Of a stretch of 33,920 bases of DNA, positions 26,038 to 33,920 are shown one piece after another. The stretch lies in NCBI GenBank assembly GCA_002238445.1, contig MPML01000056.1, forward strand, positions 1-33,920, read 5' to 3'. The position numbers and the translations under genes were made by a program. Each line of letters begins with the position of its first letter. Position 1 is the first letter of the stretch. The notes below the pieces were generated by a model. That model had not been told where the DNA came from. It was given only the letters and a program-made list of their open reading frames with translations, and did not search any database. This DNA is from Caldilineaceae bacterium bin5. GTDB lineage: Bacteria; Chloroflexota; Anaerolineae; Caldilineales; Caldilineaceae.

Positions 26038-27228
26038 ATGAATCTTTCCATACGCCTTCGCCAAATGGCAGAAAATGTGCGACCACGCTCTAACAGCTTC
26101 ATCGCACTGTTTGCAGTCTGCCTCATCGCCGCACTGACATCCGCCTGCAACGCGGCCAGCGCGCAACCCCTTGCCGGCGAGACAATAGTATACGTCGCGG
26201 TGCCACTAAGCGGATTCCGTGCCGATGCAGGACAATCTGCGCTTGGCGGTGTGCGCCTGGCAGCCGAGGAGATTAACAGTAACGGCGGGCTGTTGGGCCG
26301 CCGCATTGTCGTTCGCGCCCTCAATGACAGATCGGAAAACAGCGCAGCTCTCGAAAATGCAGAACGAATCAGACTGGCTCTCGCAGGCGGTGAACACATT
26401 GCAGGCTTGATCGGCCACCTGGACAGCGGCCCCACCTCCTCTGCCCTGCCCCTCTATGAAGAAATGGGAATCGTTCAGATCACACCTGCGGCCGGAATGC
26501 GCGCACTGACCCACCGCGGGCACACCATGTTTTTTCGCGTAAATGCCAACGACAGCACGCAGGCCGAAGCAGCCGCCCGTTTCCTGGTACATACGATGAC
26601 CGCCCAGCGCGTTGCCGTTGTCCATTCAGAAACGGATTACGGCAGCAGCCTGGCCGCGTCAGTTGTTGAAAACCTGCAGGCGCTCGGCGCGACGACAGCG
26701 ATCCAGTTGGCAGTTGCGGAAGGGCAGCCCGACTTTTCAGAAACCGCGCAGCAGATTCAAAGTGCAGGGGCTGACTCTATTTTCTTCGCCGGCGACGCAA
26801 GCGCGGCCCGCGACCTCCGCGCCAGCCTGTTGGAGGCGAAGCTGAACCTGCCGTTGCTTGCCGGCGACGGGGCATTCCTGGCAGCTGACGTCGACCAAGC
26901 GGAAGCCGCGGCCGGCGCGATGTACGTAAGCGCGCTCGCGCCCAGCCCCTTCAGTGTGGCCGGCGCCGGCTGGATTGAGGCCTACCGCGATACCGAATAC
27001 CGCGATCCTGGCCCATTCTCAGTCAATGGATACATAGCGATGCAGGTGCTGGCGGCAGGGGTACGCGCGGGCGACTCGTTCCATGGACATGAGATCGCGC
27101 AAGCAATACGCGAGAGCGAATCCGAGACGCTCCTGGGGCCGCTGCACTTCAAAGCCAACGGCGATTTAGTTGATGCCAGCGTCTGGTTTTACAAAGTAGA
27201 GGATGGCGAGTTTCGCCCGATCGAATAG
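26038..27228 (+). CDS. LivJ-type periplasmic binding lipoprotein
   Basis: This 396-residue protein is of the branched-chain amino acid ABC-transporter binding type (Peripla_BP_6). It has a hydrophobic signal (about 21-35) ending at ALTSAC37, a slightly off-consensus lipobox. It then shows the family core IVYVAVPLSGF, GGVRLAAEEINSNGGLLGRRI and later RVAVVHSETDYGSSLA. It lies 54 bases after the VWA fusion gene on the same strand, with no Liv permease or ATPase genes beside it. The start has no clear ribosome binding site. It may supply ligand binding for the complex encoded upstream or work with a distant transporter. The ligand cannot be told from sequence. Confidence 0.87.
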   Translation: MNLSIRLRQMAENVRPRSNSFIALFAVCLIAALTSACNAASAQPLAGETIVYVAVPLSGFRADAGQSALGGVRLAAEEINSNGGLLGRRIVVRALNDRSENSAALENAERIRLALAGGEHIAGLIGHLDSGPTSSALPLYEEMGIVQITPAAGMRALTHRGHTMFFRVNANDSTQAEAAARFLVHTMTAQRVAVVHSETDYGSSLAASVVENLQALGATTAIQLAVAEGQPDFSETAQQIQSAGADSIFFAGDASAARDLRASLLEAKLNLPLLAGDGAFLAADVDQAEAAAGAMYVSALAPSPFSVAGAGWIEAYRDTEYRDPGPFSVNGYIAMQVLAAGVRAGDSFHGHEIAQAIRESESETLLGPLHFKANGDLVDASVWFYKVEDGEFRPIE

Positions 27229-27354
27229 AAGGTTTGAGGTAACTACCAAGCCACAACGCTTGACCAGCCAGTCATCCTTGGAACCATTCAGGCTCTTGGT
27301 GACGCGACTGGTGTACAGTCGCCATGCTCGCCAGCCGACACGTTGCGAAGAAGG

Positions 27355-27441
27355 CACACGGTCGGTGAGGGATGGTTTTGGAGGGGGGCGTTGCGGGGGC
27401 GCAGCCCCTGCACAAGGGAGGCCGCTTGCGGCCGACCGCCC
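27355..27441 (-). repeat. Structured palindromic repeat, copy 3 (inverted)
   Basis: This copy lies in inverse orientation between the converging ends of the LivJ-type gene and the antiporter gene. The closing arms CGGTCGG (27359-27365) and CCGACCG (27432-27438) are intact. Inside are GGCCGC/GCGGCC and a GGGGCG/CGCCCC-type arm. Its place between convergent genes is typical of REP elements, which can protect or end transcripts. No T-run follows, so a classic terminator is not claimed. Confidence 0.8.
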
Positions 27442-27567
27442 AAAATACAACAATAAGGGGAGAATAAACACCGTTGCTCGCCTCGTTCAGGATCGTAGAT
27501 TAGTTGTGGCTGAGTAGCTTCGGTTTGAGAAGTAAGTGCACTACGAGCCCGGTCTCCGGACCCCGCT

Positions 27568-28701
27568 TCAACACACCCCATTGCCCTCCGATATCACGTA
27601 GATTCCTATAATGTAGCCAACATAGATTGCCAGCATCAGGGCCCCCTTCCAGCGATTGGCAATGTGCGGCGAAGGTAGCACAAGGAGAAACGGCAGAACT
27701 GCCACCACCAGCATGACCGGGAAGTCAACGCAGCGCATACTCAGAGGGGCGGGCAATGGTCGGACGCTGGCGGTAATGCCAACAACGGCCATCATATTGA
27801 AGAGATTGCTGCCGACGAGGTTTCCCAGGGCGATGTCCCCGCGCCTATACAGGATCGCCACAACCGACGCCGCAAGTTCAGGCAGGCTCGTTCCAAGGGC
27901 AACGAGACTCAGGCCAATCACAAGCTCGCTCACACCAAAGTAGGTCGCGATGAAGGTGGCCGAATCGACGAGCCAGTCGGCGCCCAGAACAAGGACCGAA
28001 ATGCCCAGAACCACCATGCCAATGTCGCGCAGCAGCAGGGACCTGAACAGACCCGATATGGCAGCTGGCAAGAGGGGATTCCTGGCAGCGCGCGCGATTC
28101 GCTCCTGAGATTGGGCCAGCGTGTCAGCGGAGCCAACCTCAACCTCTTCCTGGTCATCCAAGCCCTCTGCCTGGGTGGAGCTGTCTGCAGCCTCCCCACC
28201 AATGTACTCAAGCGCCTCGCTTTCTTTTTCTTCGGCCAGCGAGCGGCTGGCTGCGTAGCTCCAGTAAACAAAACCGAGTAGCCCCAAAAAGAGTAGCACA
28301 CCCTCCCATTGGGCTATCTGTCCATCCCAGGCCATCCAGGTAAAAACCAGCGAGATACCGATCATCAGCGGGTATTCGCGTTGCAGAACTTGCCGCTCAA
28401 CCATGAGCGGGCGCAGCACCGCCACAACGCCCAGGATCAGGGCAAGGTTTGCAATATTGCTGCCGACCACGTTGCCGATTGCCAGCTCGGCCCTGCTGCC
28501 GCCCTGGAGGTTTGCAATCAGGCTGACGACCAGCTCCGGCAGACTTGTGCCAAACGCCACCACGGTCAGCCCGATCACAACCAGCGGCACATTGAGGCGC
28601 ACTGCCAAACGGCTTGCCCCGCGCACAAGAAAATCGGCTCCGCCGGTAAGGAGAACAAAGCCGACCAGAAAGAGAAGAATATTGAGTAAGAGTGGATTCA
28701 T
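27568..28701 (-). CDS. Calcium/sodium antiporter (CaCA family, YrbG-like)
   Basis: This is a 377-residue integral membrane exchanger with two inverted halves. The alpha-1 repeat contains GTSLPELVVS (51-60) and GNVVGSNIANL (77-87). The alpha-2 repeat contains GTSLPELAAS and GNLVGSNLFNM. The Glu and Asn/Ser residues in these repeats bind the cation. About ten membrane segments are expected. The cytoplasmic loop between the halves (about 155-205) is long and strongly acidic and could sense calcium or ions. It lies 79 bases downstream of miaB on the same strand. It should exchange Ca2+ for Na+ or H+. Ion choice cannot be proved from sequence. Confidence 0.92.
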   Translation of the reverse strand: MNPLLLNILLFLVGFVLLTGGADFLVRGASRLAVRLNVPLVVIGLTVVAFGTSLPELVVSLIANLQGGSRAELAIGNVVGSNIANLALILGVVAVLRPLMVERQVLQREYPLMIGISLVFTWMAWDGQIAQWEGVLLFLGLLGFVYWSYAASRSLAEEKESEALEYIGGEAADSSTQAEGLDDQEEVEVGSADTLAQSQERIARAARNPLLPAAISGLFRSLLLRDIGMVVLGISVLVLGADWLVDSATFIATYFGVSELVIGLSLVALGTSLPELAASVVAILYRRGDIALGNLVGSNLFNMMAVVGITASVRPLPAPLSMRCVDFPVMLVVAVLPFLLVLPSPHIANRWKGALMLAIYVGYIIGIYVISEGNGVC

Positions 28702-28780
28702 AGGGGAGACAGTCGATCGGGTCGCAACCCGCTTGAAGGTTTCATCTCAGCCCGCGCGCATCGCCTGCCCTTCCGTGCGC

Positions 28781-30346
28781 TCAGGCCTCGACCGGGAATC
28801 TTTCTTGCACGTAACGGCCCTGCATACTCCAGGGACCTGTCCACGTGATCTGTGCTTCGACTAGGCGTCCGCGCAGATCGCCTGCCCGGTCCTCAGGATT
28901 GACAAACACCAGCTTGTTCTGCCTCGTGCGGCCGCGCCACTTGCCCTTATGTTGCCCTTCGATCAGCAGTTCGACCGTCTCGCCCAGCAGCCGCGCATTG
29001 ATTTCGCCGCAGACCTGCTCCTGCAGTTGCTCGAGCGCCTTGTGGCGGCGGACCTTTTCGGCTTCCGGCACATCATCCGCCATCCGCCGCTCGCTGACCG
29101 TGCCCGGCCGCGGACTGTAGCGCGCCAGGTGGGCCTTGTCCAACTTCAAATCGGCCAGCAACTGGTAGGTCTCTTCGAACTGCGCATCCGACTCTCCGCA
29201 GAAGCCGACAATAATGTCGGTATTGATAGCGACTCGGGGCACCGTCGTCCGAATGTGGTCGACTAGCTCGCGATACTGGGCCTGTGTATATCCCCGTTTC
29301 ATTCGCGCCAGCACCTCGTCATTCCCGGCCTGCGTCGGGACCTCGATATGCTCACAAACCTTGGGCAGGTCCCGCACCGCTTCAAGAATTCTGTCCGACA
29401 TGTAGTTGGGGTGGCTTGTCAGAAAACGAATGCGCCACAGCCCCTCAACCTCGTGGACAGCATGCAGCAGGTCGGCCAGATCAGGCTGCCTACCCGGTAA
29501 CGAGCCATTCTCGGTTCCATTGCGCCAGTCGTGGCCATAACGGTCGACAATCTGACCCAGAAGTGTCACCTCACGCACACCCTGGGCGACCAGACCGCGC
29601 ACTTCGCTCACAACCTCGTCAACAGGGCGGCTGCGCTCGATGCCGCGCCGGAAGGGAATAATACAAAAGGTGCAGGCATGGCTACAGCCGTAGACCACCG
29701 GCACATGGGCAGTCACCGCGGCCTCGCCGTTCACAGCCAGATGTCGAATCGACTGGCCGGAACCGGCCGGTTGTACGTTATCCTGCACTGAGTGGCGATG
29801 AGCTATCTGCTCCATCTCAAGCAGCGTGGAATCGGCCGCAATCTGATCCTGCTGCAGGTGGGTGATCAACGGTCCCGGCTCGCTGGGAGGCATGAACACG
29901 TCCACATGAGGAAAGCGAGCACGTAGCTGCGGGCTGGGCTTGACGCCCACCATACAGCCCATCAACGCCAAGGTACGGTTCGACCTGTCCCGCTTCCACG
30001 GCTTGAGGTTGCTGGCCTTTCCGACGCCCTTGTCTTCCGCGCTCTGCCGCACTACGCACGTGTTGAGTACAACGATATCAGCTTCGTCCATTGCTTCGGT
30101 TGGTCGATAGCCGATCCTCTCCAGTTCCGCGGCCACATGGTTGGAGTCGGCAACATTCATCTGACAGCCGATGGTCCAGATGTGATAGGCGCCTCTGTCT
30201 GCGCTCGCCTGCAAAGTGTCCTGCACCGCGTCATGCCGCGGAACGCCCCCCTGTTGCAGGACAATCGTATCCGCATCCGCCTCCGGTTTGCGGGTCGTTG
30301 TCAGCTCAAAGATTTCGGGATCTGGATTGGGATTGCGCTTCGTCAT
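28781..30346 (-). CDS. miaB: tRNA-2-methylthio-N6-dimethylallyladenosine synthase
   Basis: This is a 521-residue radical SAM methylthiotransferase that modifies A37 of tRNAs. The N-terminal domain has Cys61 (IGCQMN), Cys97 (NTCVVR) and Cys131 (MGCMVG) for the auxiliary 4Fe-4S cluster. The radical SAM motif is CSHACTFC (Cys221, Cys225, Cys228), and a C-terminal TRAM region ends in QGRYVQERF. There are an N-terminal extension of about 50 residues and an insert of about 35 residues (170-205) between the domains. I start at ATG 30346, after AAAGGTG, rather than at the GTG six bases upstream. MiaB is preferred over RimO because of the CQMN start and overall layout. Confidence 0.9.
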   Translation of the reverse strand: MTKRNPNPDPEIFELTTTRKPEADADTIVLQQGGVPRHDAVQDTLQASADRGAYHIWTIGCQMNVADSNHVAAELERIGYRPTEAMDEADIVVLNTCVVRQSAEDKGVGKASNLKPWKRDRSNRTLALMGCMVGVKPSPQLRARFPHVDVFMPPSEPGPLITHLQQDQIAADSTLLEMEQIAHRHSVQDNVQPAGSGQSIRHLAVNGEAAVTAHVPVVYGCSHACTFCIIPFRRGIERSRPVDEVVSEVRGLVAQGVREVTLLGQIVDRYGHDWRNGTENGSLPGRQPDLADLLHAVHEVEGLWRIRFLTSHPNYMSDRILEAVRDLPKVCEHIEVPTQAGNDEVLARMKRGYTQAQYRELVDHIRTTVPRVAINTDIIVGFCGESDAQFEETYQLLADLKLDKAHLARYSPRPGTVSERRMADDVPEAEKVRRHKALEQLQEQVCGEINARLLGETVELLIEGQHKGKWRGRTRQNKLVFVNPEDRAGDLRGRLVEAQITWTGPWSMQGRYVQERFPVEA

Positions 30347-30467
30347 GGGCACACCTTTGCCGCACGTTATCAGCGGCAGACCGCCGCCAGCCGGTCCAAA
30401 AGCGGTTCTACCTCAGCGTCAAACAATAGCCATCAACACAGCATTCTAGCTAGGAAAGGCCGGTTGG

Positions 30468-32090
30468 TCAAGAACCGGGGTCAGTCCTTTGGGTTGAGAG
30501 AGAACTCAGCAGCTTCTCCTGCAGTGCCCACAACTGCTCGCTGACAGACACATGATACAGTTGTGGATTGATAAGTCGGCGTACGCCATTATCCAGCCTG
30601 GCCACGTCCTCTCGGCGCAAAGTCCGGCTCTGCTCAATAGTGGGCCTGTCACACACCACCCGGCCGTCAGTCATCACATTCAACAGTAACGGTTCGATGT
30701 GGGAGATGCTCTCTACCGGCAGAGTCCGGCGGTTGGCACGTACACGCGGATCGCAAAGTGTCAGGGCCAGCTTGTCATGATCACTCTTGTCATGATCACT
30801 GTTAAAGCCGCTCTGAGACCGGGCATTTTGCCATAACTGCTCCGGGTCTTCCTCTTCAAGTGTCAACAGGTCGGCCGTAGCCCGGCCGCGCATATCGTAT
30901 ATGCGCCAGGCCCGCTTACTCCCGGGAATCGCCGTCTTACCGGGATCCTCCGAGACCTTGATCGCCGGCTGCCAGCCCGGGTCGCCCTGCAAACCGACCA
31001 GCTTATAGACGCCCCCCAGCGAACTGTCCCCGGCAGATGTAATCAGCCGCGTGCCCACTCCGTACACAAGGCGGCCGATAATGCTGTCCGCATCCAACCC
31101 GTAGTGCGCCGCCTCCTGGGCGATCTGCGACTTAATCTCCCGTATTATCAACTCGTCCAGCTCATTCGACAGCACGATCGACGCGTCGGGAAACCCGGCA
31201 GCGTCCAGCATCTGCGCAACATGCGTACTCAAAAATGCCAGGTCGCCGGAATCCAAACGCACGCCCACAGGTGCATACCCCTTCTTCCGCAGCCTCTCAA
31301 AGACGCGTATCGCATTGGGCACGCCGCTCGACAGCGTATCAATCGTATCGACCAGGAGCAGACATTCGTCCGGATAAATGTCTGCATATGCCTGGAACGC
31401 GTCCAGCTCCGTCATACCCTGGGCCAGGAAGGCCTGTACCATAGAATGCGCGTGCGTTCCCTTCGGTGGGTAGCCCAGCAGGTGCGAGATGCCGGCATTG
31501 GAGGAAAAGTCCGCGCCCCCAATCAGTGCCGCCCGTGTACCCGCATTGCCGCCGCGGTCGTGGGCGCGACGCGCGCCGAACTCAAGCACCAGCGCCTCGC
31601 CCGCGCTCTCACGCAGACGGGCCGCTTTGGTGGCGATGAGAGTCTGGTAATTGAGAATGTTCAGCAGCGGCGTTTCCAGAATCTGGGCCATGGCAAACGG
31701 GCCCCGCACCACCGTCAGCGGCACCCGTGCGTGCACCACCCTCCCTTCGGGGATCGCTTGCAGGGAGATGCCGCAGAAGTCGCCGTTTGCCCCCAGCCAG
31801 GACAGGAAGTCGTCAGCAAACAACCTGCGCCCCGTGCGGGATGTCATCCCCCGCATCAGTTCGAGCTCCTTCTCGCCAAAATGGGCGGACTCCATCCAGT
31901 CGAGGAGCCAGTCCAGCCCTGCATTTACACAGAATCCGGCCTGGTGCGCGCCGTAATCAGGGTAGTGGCGAAAGAAGTGGTCAAACTGGGCCTGCTTCTC
32001 ATGCATTCCCAGACGAAAGTACAATTGCGCCATCGTCAGCTGATACTGATCGGTGAACAGAATGCCTTCAGCTGTGGTTCGTTGATTCAT
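30468..32090 (-). CDS. pncB: Nicotinate phosphoribosyltransferase
   Basis: This 540-residue enzyme of NAD salvage joins nicotinate and PRPP. Family marks are the LFTDQYQLTMAQLYF start (11-25), EFGARRAHDRGG (170-181), GTHAHSMVQAF (211-221) with the catalytic His region, and the LDSGDLAFLS phosphate-binding segment. The length suits the longer bacterial type. A 15-base tandem repeat (30772-30801) encodes SDHDK twice in a surface loop near residue 430. Its ATG is only nine bases after the true stop (32100-32102) of the upstream radical SAM selenoprotein gene, suggesting one transcript. Cytoplasmic. Confidence 0.92.
   Translation of the reverse strand: MNQRTTAEGILFTDQYQLTMAQLYFRLGMHEKQAQFDHFFRHYPDYGAHQAGFCVNAGLDWLLDWMESAHFGEKELELMRGMTSRTGRRLFADDFLSWLGANGDFCGISLQAIPEGRVVHARVPLTVVRGPFAMAQILETPLLNILNYQTLIATKAARLRESAGEALVLEFGARRAHDRGGNAGTRAALIGGADFSSNAGISHLLGYPPKGTHAHSMVQAFLAQGMTELDAFQAYADIYPDECLLLVDTIDTLSSGVPNAIRVFERLRKKGYAPVGVRLDSGDLAFLSTHVAQMLDAAGFPDASIVLSNELDELIIREIKSQIAQEAAHYGLDADSIIGRLVYGVGTRLITSAGDSSLGGVYKLVGLQGDPGWQPAIKVSEDPGKTAIPGSKRAWRIYDMRGRATADLLTLEEEDPEQLWQNARSQSGFNSDHDKSDHDKLALTLCDPRVRANRRTLPVESISHIEPLLLNVMTDGRVVCDRPTIEQSRTLRREDVARLDNGVRRLINPQLYHVSVSEQLWALQEKLLSSLSTQRTDPGS
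30772..30801 (-). repeat. 15-base tandem duplication inside pncB
   Basis: On the plus strand TTGTCATGATCACTC is followed directly by TTGTCATGATCACTG. The two units differ in the last base and keep the reading frame, adding the five residues SDHDK a second time. Confidence 0.9.
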
Positions 32091-32099
32091 GCGCTCAGC

Positions 32100-33653
32100 T
32101 CAGCCGGCCAACTGGTCGGCAGTGGGCTCCGCTCAGCAAAACCAGTGCTCGGTAAGGCGCGGCGGCCGGGGAAGATACGAAGAGGAATTAACCAGCTCAG
32201 GCAAGAGGCTGCCTGCAGCTTGATAGGCGGCCTGCTCTATTCGACGAAAGACGGCAAACGGATTGCTGGCTGCTTCGGTAGGCGATGGCATGTCCCCGCC
32301 ACTTGCGCCAGCAGAGGATTCAGCTTCGGTCTGGCCTGCCAGTTCCGCGATCCGGGCTACCTGCCGTTGAAGCGAGTCCATGCGGGGATCCGGATGCAGC
32401 CAGCGATAAGTAAAATTGGCTGCGTCGAGCGTCCCCTGCCATTCATGGGCGTCATCGTCGCCAAGCAGGGCGCTCCCCGGCGGGACCAACATCCGAATCG
32501 AGAGTTGCACAGCCGGCACGTGCGGTATCAGACCCTGCTCCCGGATCCAGCGCAGCATCAAGAGGTAGTAGTCCAGGCTTGTCCAGGGCGTGAATGGCAT
32601 CCAGGTCGGCTGGATTGAGATGCCGGCCTCGTTCACGACAGCAACCGCATCCTCCATCTGCTGCCGTGTGTGGCCCTTCTGCAGGCGGGTAAGCACGCGG
32701 TCACTGGTTGATTCAAAGGCCGAGACAACGAAAGAGGCCCCGCACTCGGCGAGTTCCGGCAACAGCAGCCGGTGTTCCAACAAATGCTCAACCTTTGCCG
32801 TAAAGTCGAAGCTGACATGGGGGAAGGCGTCATGCAGCGCCCTTGCCACCTTGCGCGCATGTCCCGGCCCATTGAGGAAATCGGGGTCCCCAAATGTGAT
32901 GTGCCGGGCGCCCTTCTCAACCTGTTGGGCGATATCGGCCAGTACCGTTTCGACCGGCACAACGAAGAATCGACCATTGTAGACCGGTACAACCGGACAG
33001 TGCCGGCATGTGTGCAGACAGCCGCGGCTGGCCTCTACATACCCGGCCGGATAGGCGACCGGCTCTTCCGCTGCCCCGTGGCCTTCGCTTGCGTGGTCGC
33101 CCGGCGGCAGGTCAGACCCCGGTACGTAATGGGCGTACCTGTCCAGCGAAGGCAGGGTCGTTCGGTCGGGCAGCGGCAGCGTGAGCCGGGCCAGACTCGG
33201 CGCGGACGCACTCTTCTGGGTGGTAAGACCTGGCACATCCGACGCAGCCTTGCCTGCCCCAAGGGCCTGCGCCAGCGCGACAAGCACCGGCTCAGCTTCA
33301 CCCGCCGCAACTGAATCGGCAACTGCCCCCTCGCCGTTCCTGTCCTGCAGCATATAGCCGCGGTTGAGCCAGGCGTACAGTCCGAAAAAGCATATGTGTG
33401 CTGTTGAATTTACGGCCCGCGCCTGCCGGGCGGCATCTACGCCGATACGCAGCGCCGTATGCATCGGCACCGAAATGGCAATCAGATCGGCGCCGGAAGA
33501 GCGTTGCGCGGGAAAATCTTCCACCGCCAGGTCCGCGGTTGAGGCGTCAAATCCGGCCGCGCGCAGCGCCGCCAGCGGCCATGCCAGGCTGAGTGGCTGA
33601 TGACCGAGTTCATAGCAGGAAAGCAACAGAATTGAAGTTTTCATCGGCGCCAT
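32100..33653 (-). CDS. CUAEP-tail radical SAM selenoprotein (UGA read as Sec)
   Basis: This protein of about 517 residues has an N-terminal B12-binding-like domain (LLLSCYELGHQPLSLAWPLA, about 8-27, and on to 130) and a radical SAM domain with Cys212, Cys216 and Cys219 (CLHTCRHC). Ordinary reading stops at TGA 32133-32135, after Trp-Phe-Cys506. In frame, the codons after the TGA are GCG GAG CCC, giving Cys-Sec-Ala-Glu-Pro, then Thr-Ala-Asp-Gln-Leu-Ala-Gly and a TGA stop at 32100-32102. This matches the C-terminal CUAEP/CCAEP tail that names a radical SAM family I recall from NCBIfam. The extended frame ends nine bases before pncB, an operon-like gap. ATG 33653 is used; ATG 33644 is also possible. 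The substrate is unknown. Selenocysteine is inferred, since the sel genes are not in this window. Confidence 0.85.
32102..32128 (-). promoter_or_regulatory. Candidate bacterial SECIS stem-loop
   Basis: Starting four bases after the Sec UGA, the minus strand can fold as AGCC-CACTG-(CCGAC)-CAGTTG-GCC-GGCT. AGCC pairs with GGCT, and CACTG pairs with CAGTTG around a bulged U. The apical loop contains a G 16 bases after the UGA, at the near edge of the spacing expected for bacterial SECIS elements. The fold was found by eye and the internal loop is uneven. Confidence 0.45.
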
Positions 33654-33900
33654 GTCGATTGCGGTCAGCGGGGGCCGCGACCAGAGACAACAATGTCAGT
33701 TTCGCCTTTCGATTCGACCGCGCTTCGATTATATCCTACACGCACCAGTTCGCACTAGAGTCATACCCCGTCACCCGCCATCGCGCTGCCTGGCCCCGCT
33801 ATTCCCGCTAAACGTGGCCGCGCCTACGCAGTCATTTCGCGACGCTGAACGCGTGACAGAAACTGGATTCACCCTCCTCGATAACTTTCCTTTTGCTTAT
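33654..33900. other. Upstream region of the radical SAM gene
   Basis: About 250 bases with no supportable gene. No clear ribosome binding site is seen before the ATG at 33653. The right-hand end runs into a repeat copy. Confidence 0.4.
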
Positions 33901-33920
33901 GGGCGGTCGGCCGCAAGCGG
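33901..33920 (+). repeat. Structured palindromic repeat, copy 4 (cut by window end)
   Basis: The last 20 bases are identical to the first 20 bases of repeat copy 2 and of inverted copy 3. As in copy 1, the element follows a T-rich stretch ending TTAT. The rest lies outside the window. Confidence 0.75.

Noticed and set aside
27551..27562. Small hairpin GGTC-TCCG-GACC just after the antiporter stop
   Set aside because: The stem is only four base pairs with no T-run after it, too weak to call a terminator.
31104..32618. A 504-codon plus-strand frame opposite pncB and the radical SAM gene
   Set aside because: The translation is rich in Arg, His and Gln without domain motifs. It crosses two well-supported genes on the other strand.
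1..33920. CRISPR arrays, tRNA and rRNA genes, integrases and transposases
   Set aside because: None could be recognised by reading both strands. A tRNA search program could still find a divergent one.

Overview
The window is bacterial chromosomal DNA, GC-rich and densely coded, and probably metagenomic. No ribosomal marker is present, so the host cannot be fixed. The mix of genes (sulfatase, phytanoyl-CoA dioxygenase-type oxygenases, GMC oxidoreductase, corrinoid methyltransferase genes, a membrane-anchored von Willebrand protein, and a radical SAM protein with a Cys-Sec tail) resembles Chloroflexota from marine or sponge habitats, for example Caldilineae. This is an inference from gene content only.

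Layout. 1-900: non-coding, with two copies of a structured palindromic repeat. 900-2795: a hypothetical gene, hisI and long-form hisG. 2857-4541: an ABC-type ATPase plus TOPRIM-like (DUF3226) pair set flush between hisG and the next gene. 4569-12390: a plus-strand catabolic stretch with a hydroxypyruvate-isomerase-like protein, a sulfatase, a nucleotidyltransferase, two near-identical tandem PhyH-type dioxygenases, a GMC oxidoreductase and a 2-hydroxyacid dehydrogenase. 12412-18173: a minus-strand operon with an Ldh_2-type dehydrogenase, a UroD-type methyltransferase, a corrinoid protein, a methyl-THF methyltransferase and an ASKHA/ferredoxin corrinoid activator. Together the last four form a complete four-component O-demethylase-like system. 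18245-22232: a defence-like island of apparently lower GC, with a second, unrelated ATPase plus TOPRIM-like (DUF4276) pair and a divergent HEPN/coiled-coil protein. 22509-27228: a four-gene operon with overlapping starts that encodes a zinc-ribbon membrane protein, an anchored solute-binding-like protein, a solute-binding/VWA fusion and a LivJ-type lipoprotein. 27355-27441: a third repeat copy between converging genes. 27568-33653: a minus-strand block with a Ca2+/Na+ antiporter, MiaB, nicotinate phosphoribosyltransferase and a B12-binding-type radical SAM protein. A fourth repeat copy is cut by the window end.

The strongest single observation is at the end of the radical SAM gene. Its apparent stop is a TGA that follows a Cys codon and is followed in frame by Ala-Glu-Pro. 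The real product therefore very probably ends Cys-Sec-Ala-Glu-Pro plus seven residues, with the true stop at 32100-32102, nine bases before the next gene. The organism should then have selenocysteine machinery elsewhere in its genome. Other points of interest are the two different ATPase/TOPRIM modules embedded in metabolic operons, the complete corrinoid methyl-transfer set, the VWA/solute-binding operon and the cloverleaf-like repeat.
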